Shown: positions 5,655-8,776 of the stretch, piece by piece
Numbering within the stretch: position 1 is the stretch's first letter
Layout of the letters: each line of letters begins with the position of its first letter
From: CAZRIP01 sp964600165
GTDB taxonomy: Bacteria > Elusimicrobiota > Elusimicrobia > UBA1565 > UBA9628
Length of the DNA stretch: 8,776 bases
Direction: 5' to 3'
Assembly (NCBI GenBank): GCA_964600165.1
Contig: CAZRIP010000133.1
Location: 1-8,776, forward strand
Notes under the pieces: model-generated
The model's input: the letters and a program-made list of their open reading frames with translations, nothing else
Database searches by the model: none
Told to the model about the DNA's origin: nothing
Translations under genes and position numbers: made by a program

Positions 5655-6713
5655 TCAGTTGTTCTTGCTGCGCTTCCCGGCGGATTCGTTTCTGATTTTC
5701 AAAATATGCCGGCCGAGACGCTCGGCCATCTTGACGGGCACAGCGTTCCCGATCTGTAGAGCGATCGAATTTTTCGATGGACCGTAAAAAACATAATTAT
5801 CGGGGAATGACTGGAGCGCGGCAGCTTCCCGTAGCGAGATTGCCCGATTCTGTCGCGGATGGCCGTAGCGGCCGTTCGACAGGCTGTCGCACCGGCCGGT
5901 GAGCGCCGGAGCCGGACGATTCCACCACATCCGCCCATAGACATCGGTGTGGCCTGAATAACCGTCGGCATGGCAGAGGAGGCGGAGTCTTTTCGGCCAA
6001 CTCCTCCGATCTCCCCCGTTCTTTGGAGTATTCTTGATCCGTTCCAGATTCAGGGGCGAAAGTGCTGACGCCCGGTGATTCGGAACCGTCTTCGCGCAGG
6101 CTCCCGCAGTCAGCGGCGGGAACTTAGCGATTGCATCGCGAACCGTAGCATAAGCCCGCTTTTCAGGCCCGTGCGTCGGTTCTGGAAGCGAGGGATCGAA
6201 GTACCTTGAAGCGAAGACGACAAGGCGTCGGCGCGTCTGCGGAACGCCGAAATGCTTGGCGTCAATAATTCTCTCTGAAACTTTGTAGCCAGCGTTGATG
6301 AGCATCTTCCGAAAGCGCCGATAAGTGCTCTCTCCGCGGACTTTGGCAAGTCCTGGTACGTTCTCAACCAGGACGTGCCCAGGCTTGATCGCAAAGACGA
6401 GATTGCTGAAGCTCCCAAGAAGGGTCTTGGCGGCGGAGTTCCTGCGCTGGACGCGTTGCTTCGAGAACGGCTGGCAAGGGGCACATGCGGCGAAGAGCAG
6501 GTCCTTCCGGTCAACGCCTTTTACAAGCTTTTTGACATCGGCGGCTTTCAGCCTTCGGATATCCGTGGTGATGAACCGTGCTGGAGCATTGTTCGCCTCG
6601 AAGGTCTTTTGGCAATCGGGATTTGCATCTAGGCCCGCGATCACCGACACCCCAGCGTTGAGCAGACCGCGCGTTAGGCCGCCGGCTCCGCTGAAGAAGT
6701 CGATTGCGATCAT
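5655..6713 (-). CDS. DNA (cytosine-5) methyltransferase
   Basis: A 352-residue C5 methyltransferase with all key motifs in the standard order. Motif I is DFFSGAGGLTRG (5-16), which binds S-adenosylmethionine. Motif IV is APCQPFS (78-84) with catalytic Cys80. ENVPG (117-121) is motif VI, QTRRR (159-163) motif VIII, and QIGNAVP (320-326) motif X. The target recognition region lies at about 200-285 and includes a GRMWWNRPAPALTGRCDS stretch. The recognition sequence cannot be read from this. The length is that of a full, single-specificity enzyme and no motif is damaged. The ATG is 3 nt after the regulator stop (TAAGCCATG) with no ribosome site, so it is probably translated by coupling. Next to two HNH nucleases it would protect host DNA, or mark it. 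Confidence 0.96.
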   Translation of the reverse strand: MIAIDFFSGAGGLTRGLLNAGVSVIAGLDANPDCQKTFEANNAPARFITTDIRRLKAADVKKLVKGVDRKDLLFAACAPCQPFSKQRVQRRNSAAKTLLGSFSNLVFAIKPGHVLVENVPGLAKVRGESTYRRFRKMLINAGYKVSERIIDAKHFGVPQTRRRLVVFASRYFDPSLPEPTHGPEKRAYATVRDAIAKFPPLTAGACAKTVPNHRASALSPLNLERIKNTPKNGGDRRSWPKRLRLLCHADGYSGHTDVYGRMWWNRPAPALTGRCDSLSNGRYGHPRQNRAISLREAAALQSFPDNYVFYGPSKNSIALQIGNAVPVKMAERLGRHILKIRNESAGKRSKNN

Positions 6714-6716
6714 GGC

Positions 6717-7850
6717 TTACTGTAGAAGGTCCTTCGCCCATCCTGCGATGTCGCGATCGGGCATCCCGAAGCGCGTGGCGAGCTGGCCATATGCGAAAGC
6801 GATCTGTTCTCGGAACGGGCTGTCAATCGACGCTACTCGGACGAACTTCTTTCCGGTCTCGCCGGCGGTCGCGATGTCGGAAAGGGGGATCAGCTCCAAC
6901 TTCCGCAATTTCGCGGCCATATGCGGCAAGTGGGCCGGATGGGCGGGCAAAGGGACATAGCCGGCGATATGCGGTTGAGTAAGACTCCTGCGCAACTCCT
7001 TCTCGCAATCCTCGCGCTCCTTGCTGATCCTGGATGCTGTGATTTCTATCGTCTTTAGGCATTCGTCCATCTTCACGCATGGAGCGACCAGGACATCGGA
7101 GATTTTGGCCTTCCCTCCGTGCGGGACAAGATCGCAAGAAGGCGTTAAGACGAGGCGATAAGAGGTGGCGTCCGTCGCGTTGCCATCCGTCGCCCGGATC
7201 AAATCCGCGCAGAGCAGCTGACTTTCTATGGGCGGGATGATGAACTGTTCCCACGAGCAAAGCGTCTCGCCGTTCGACATCGCGCTCAAGTCCATGCGCG
7301 CCGCGATCCGACGCCTGACGCCTCGAACGAGCACCTTCGTCCTGGCGGCGTCATCGGTGATCGCAGTCCAAGTCTCTTCGGGGCTCTCCGCGAGCGTCGT
7401 GTGGATGATCTCATCGAGTTCGGCATAGAGTGCTTTTAGGTCTGATGCACGGGGGATGAATTTGGCAATCACGTCCATGACCGCGGCTTCCTTCCCGGCC
7501 CCCTTGCTCACGAGTTCGACGAAGGGATGATTCTCAGGCAGCGGCGGTTCCAGAGTGGCTTCGCCTCCGGTAAAAATGATTACGGGAATGAAGTGCTTGC
7601 TCATGATGAGCTTCCACAGCGGCGCGCCGGCATTTTCGCCCGAGGCGGTATTCCCCTTGTACAGATCGAGGATTACGATCCCCGGCTTTACTTGCTCCAT
7701 GATCGCGGCGTCGAATTGCTGATGATAGACGAAGCTCGCGTCAGGAAATTTGTCTGACAAGGCATCCTTTACGACTTCCGAAATCGCCTGATCGTCGTCG
7801 ATCATGAGGACAGTGAGCTTGTCGGCTTTGAAGGCCAGGGAAGCTTCCAT
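6717..7850 (-). CDS. Response regulator with unusual C-terminal effector region
   Basis: A 377-residue protein. Residues 12-135 form a receiver domain with every active residue present: acidic D18-D20, phosphoacceptor D62 (in VILDLYKG), T94 (IIFTGG) and K116 (SKGAG). The remaining 240 residues show no helix-turn-helix or known output enzyme. They contain a conserved-looking core with LTPSCDL (235-241), VAPC (255-258) and a late ASIDSPFREQIAFAYGQL segment (340-357). Cysteines at 198, 214, 239, 258, 264 and 282 are notable. From memory, comparable TPxCDL-type segments appear in genes of phage-defence and restriction loci, but this is unverified. The ATG overlaps the kinase stop (TGATG) and has GGAG 10 nt away. 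It is the obvious phosphorylation partner of that kinase, perhaps acting by protein contact with the methyltransferase or nucleases. Confidence 0.9.
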   Translation of the reverse strand: MEASLAFKADKLTVLMIDDDQAISEVVKDALSDKFPDASFVYHQQFDAAIMEQVKPGIVILDLYKGNTASGENAGAPLWKLIMSKHFIPVIIFTGGEATLEPPLPENHPFVELVSKGAGKEAAVMDVIAKFIPRASDLKALYAELDEIIHTTLAESPEETWTAITDDAARTKVLVRGVRRRIAARMDLSAMSNGETLCSWEQFIIPPIESQLLCADLIRATDGNATDATSYRLVLTPSCDLVPHGGKAKISDVLVAPCVKMDECLKTIEITASRISKEREDCEKELRRSLTQPHIAGYVPLPAHPAHLPHMAAKLRKLELIPLSDIATAGETGKKFVRVASIDSPFREQIAFAYGQLATRFGMPDRDIAGWAKDLLQ

Positions 7851-8776
7851 CAGCGTTTCACTCCGGCGGCTGGCAAGTCGAAGCCGAAGCTCGCGCCGCC
7901 CAGTTCGCCGGGCTGGAGGAGGAACATCTTTCCTCCGTATTGGGCAACGATCTCAGCTGCAACGGTGAGCCCCATCCCGATTCCCTGAGGCCGGCGGGTG
8001 AATCCAGGCCAGAAAATACGCTCTTCGTCGCCGGTGGCGATGCCTGGCCCGGAATCGTGAATCTCAATTTTGACGCGCCCGTTCTTCGAGGCGGGCCGGC
8101 TCTTGAAGGAAATGCGGCGATCCTTGATCGTGGTGAGCCAGTAAATCGCATTGTCCGTCACATTCAAGATCAGTGCGGAAAGCTCGCCCGGGTTGATCGC
8201 CAGTTCGACGTTTTGAAGCGCGGTGCAATCGACGGCGATCTGGCCCTGGGAAATGTCCTGTTCTCGCATGTGCAGGACCTTCGTCGCGATATCCTTCAGC
8301 ATGCTCGTCTTGTTCCTCTTCATGAGAGTCCGGCTGGCCAGAGGCGCGAAGCTGTCGGCGAGTTCGTCCAGGGACGTCGTCGCGTGATTCGCCAGAGGCG
8401 CGAATTTCTCGACCGTCGGGTCTTGGATGATCTTGTTCTCGATCGCTTTCAGGACGGAACCGATGAGGCGGCCGATCACCACGGTATTGTTCCGGACCTC
8501 ATGGATGACCATCGCCGCGATCGAGCCCAGGCTGGCAAGACGGCTGTAGTAGACGAAGCGCCTCTCGATCTGCTCGACGGTATCGTCCACCTGGTCGCCG
8601 AATTCTTCCAAGGCAGGAATCACGTCACGGGCCGGCGCGCCTTCTTCGGCGAGCTTTTCGATGCGCTCGATCAGAGGCTTGGGCGACAGCGCCGAGAAAA
8701 GTTCCTTGAACGCCGGTTCCTTGTGGCCTACCGCAACGCGATCCTTCTCGCGCTCGTCTTCAAGAATTTCGACGAT
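7850..8776 (-). CDS. Sensor histidine kinase, C-terminal part (5' end outside window)
   Basis: The frame is open from the stop at 7850 to the right edge, giving 308 residues. A GTG at 8623 is not a credible start because coding-like sequence continues upstream. Counting from the edge: residues 1-80 are helical and charged, followed by an H-box, AAMVIHEVRNN, with phosphoacceptor His92 (codon at 8503-8501). The ATPase half holds the N-box (NVTDNAIYWL), the G1 box (DSGPGI), an F-box-like IFWPGFTRR and the G2 box GIGMGL. No membrane segment is visible in this part. It shares the stop/start TGATG with the regulator gene. The missing N-terminus would carry the sensing domain. In this setting a cytoplasmic sensor of phage or DNA damage is conceivable, but nothing visible shows the signal. 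Confidence 0.93.
   Translation of the reverse strand: MVEILEDEREKDRVAVGHKEPAFKELFSALSPKPLIERIEKLAEEGAPARDVIPALEEFGDQVDDTVEQIERRFVYYSRLASLGSIAAMVIHEVRNNTVVIGRLIGSVLKAIENKIIQDPTVEKFAPLANHATTSLDELADSFAPLASRTLMKRNKTSMLKDIATKVLHMREQDISQGQIAVDCTALQNVELAINPGELSALILNVTDNAIYWLTTIKDRRISFKSRPASKNGRVKIEIHDSGPGIATGDEERIFWPGFTRRPQGIGMGLTVAAEIVAQYGGKMFLLQPGELGGASFGFDLPAAGVKR

Noticed and set aside
8621..8623. GTG as start of the histidine kinase
   Set aside because: The same frame continues open for 51 codons to the edge with kinase-like helical sequence, so the gene simply runs out of the window.
1..8776. CRISPR array, tRNA, rRNA, insertion sequence
   Set aside because: No regularly spaced repeats, cloverleaf-like sequence, rRNA signature or transposase was seen on either strand.

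Overview
The window comes from a GC-rich Gram-negative bacterium. Evidence for an outer membrane is the lipid A gene lpxD beside an exbB-exbD-tonB operon for energised outer-membrane transport. No rRNA or tRNA is present, so the phylum cannot be fixed from sequence; an Elusimicrobiota-, Acidobacteriota- or delta-proteobacterium-like lineage is only a guess.

Layout. (1) Positions 1-2461, minus strand, very GC-rich, housekeeping: lpxD, then exbB-exbD-tonB from its own near-consensus sigma70 promoter. tonB runs off the left edge. (2) 2592-3131, plus strand: a single VOC/PhnB-like gene with its own promoter, ending at a strong hairpin shared with a convergent gene. (3) 3161-4198: two small predicted membrane proteins on the minus strand. 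A 30-nt motif occurs twice here (27/30 identical). Each copy is followed at exactly 13 nt by an intrinsic terminator. (4) 4199-8776, minus strand, visibly less GC-saturated: a tight five-gene run. It encodes a histidine kinase (5' end outside the window), a response regulator with a non-DNA-binding C-terminal half, a DNA cytosine-5 methyltransferase and two different HNH nucleases.

How the genes fit together. The five-gene run is the most interesting item. Its junctions are TGATG, a 3-nt gap, 35 nt and 14 nt, so it looks co-transcribed and partly translationally coupled. The methyltransferase plus two HNH nucleases look like a restriction-modification or other DNA-targeting defence module. 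The kinase/regulator pair would let that module be controlled by a phosphorelay. The larger nuclease seems to carry an N-terminal domain resembling the PUA/EVE-like readers of modification-dependent enzymes. The system-level role is inference; the individual enzyme families are clear from motifs. The twice-repeated motif-plus-terminator just downstream is a second unexplained signal and may be an RNA element.
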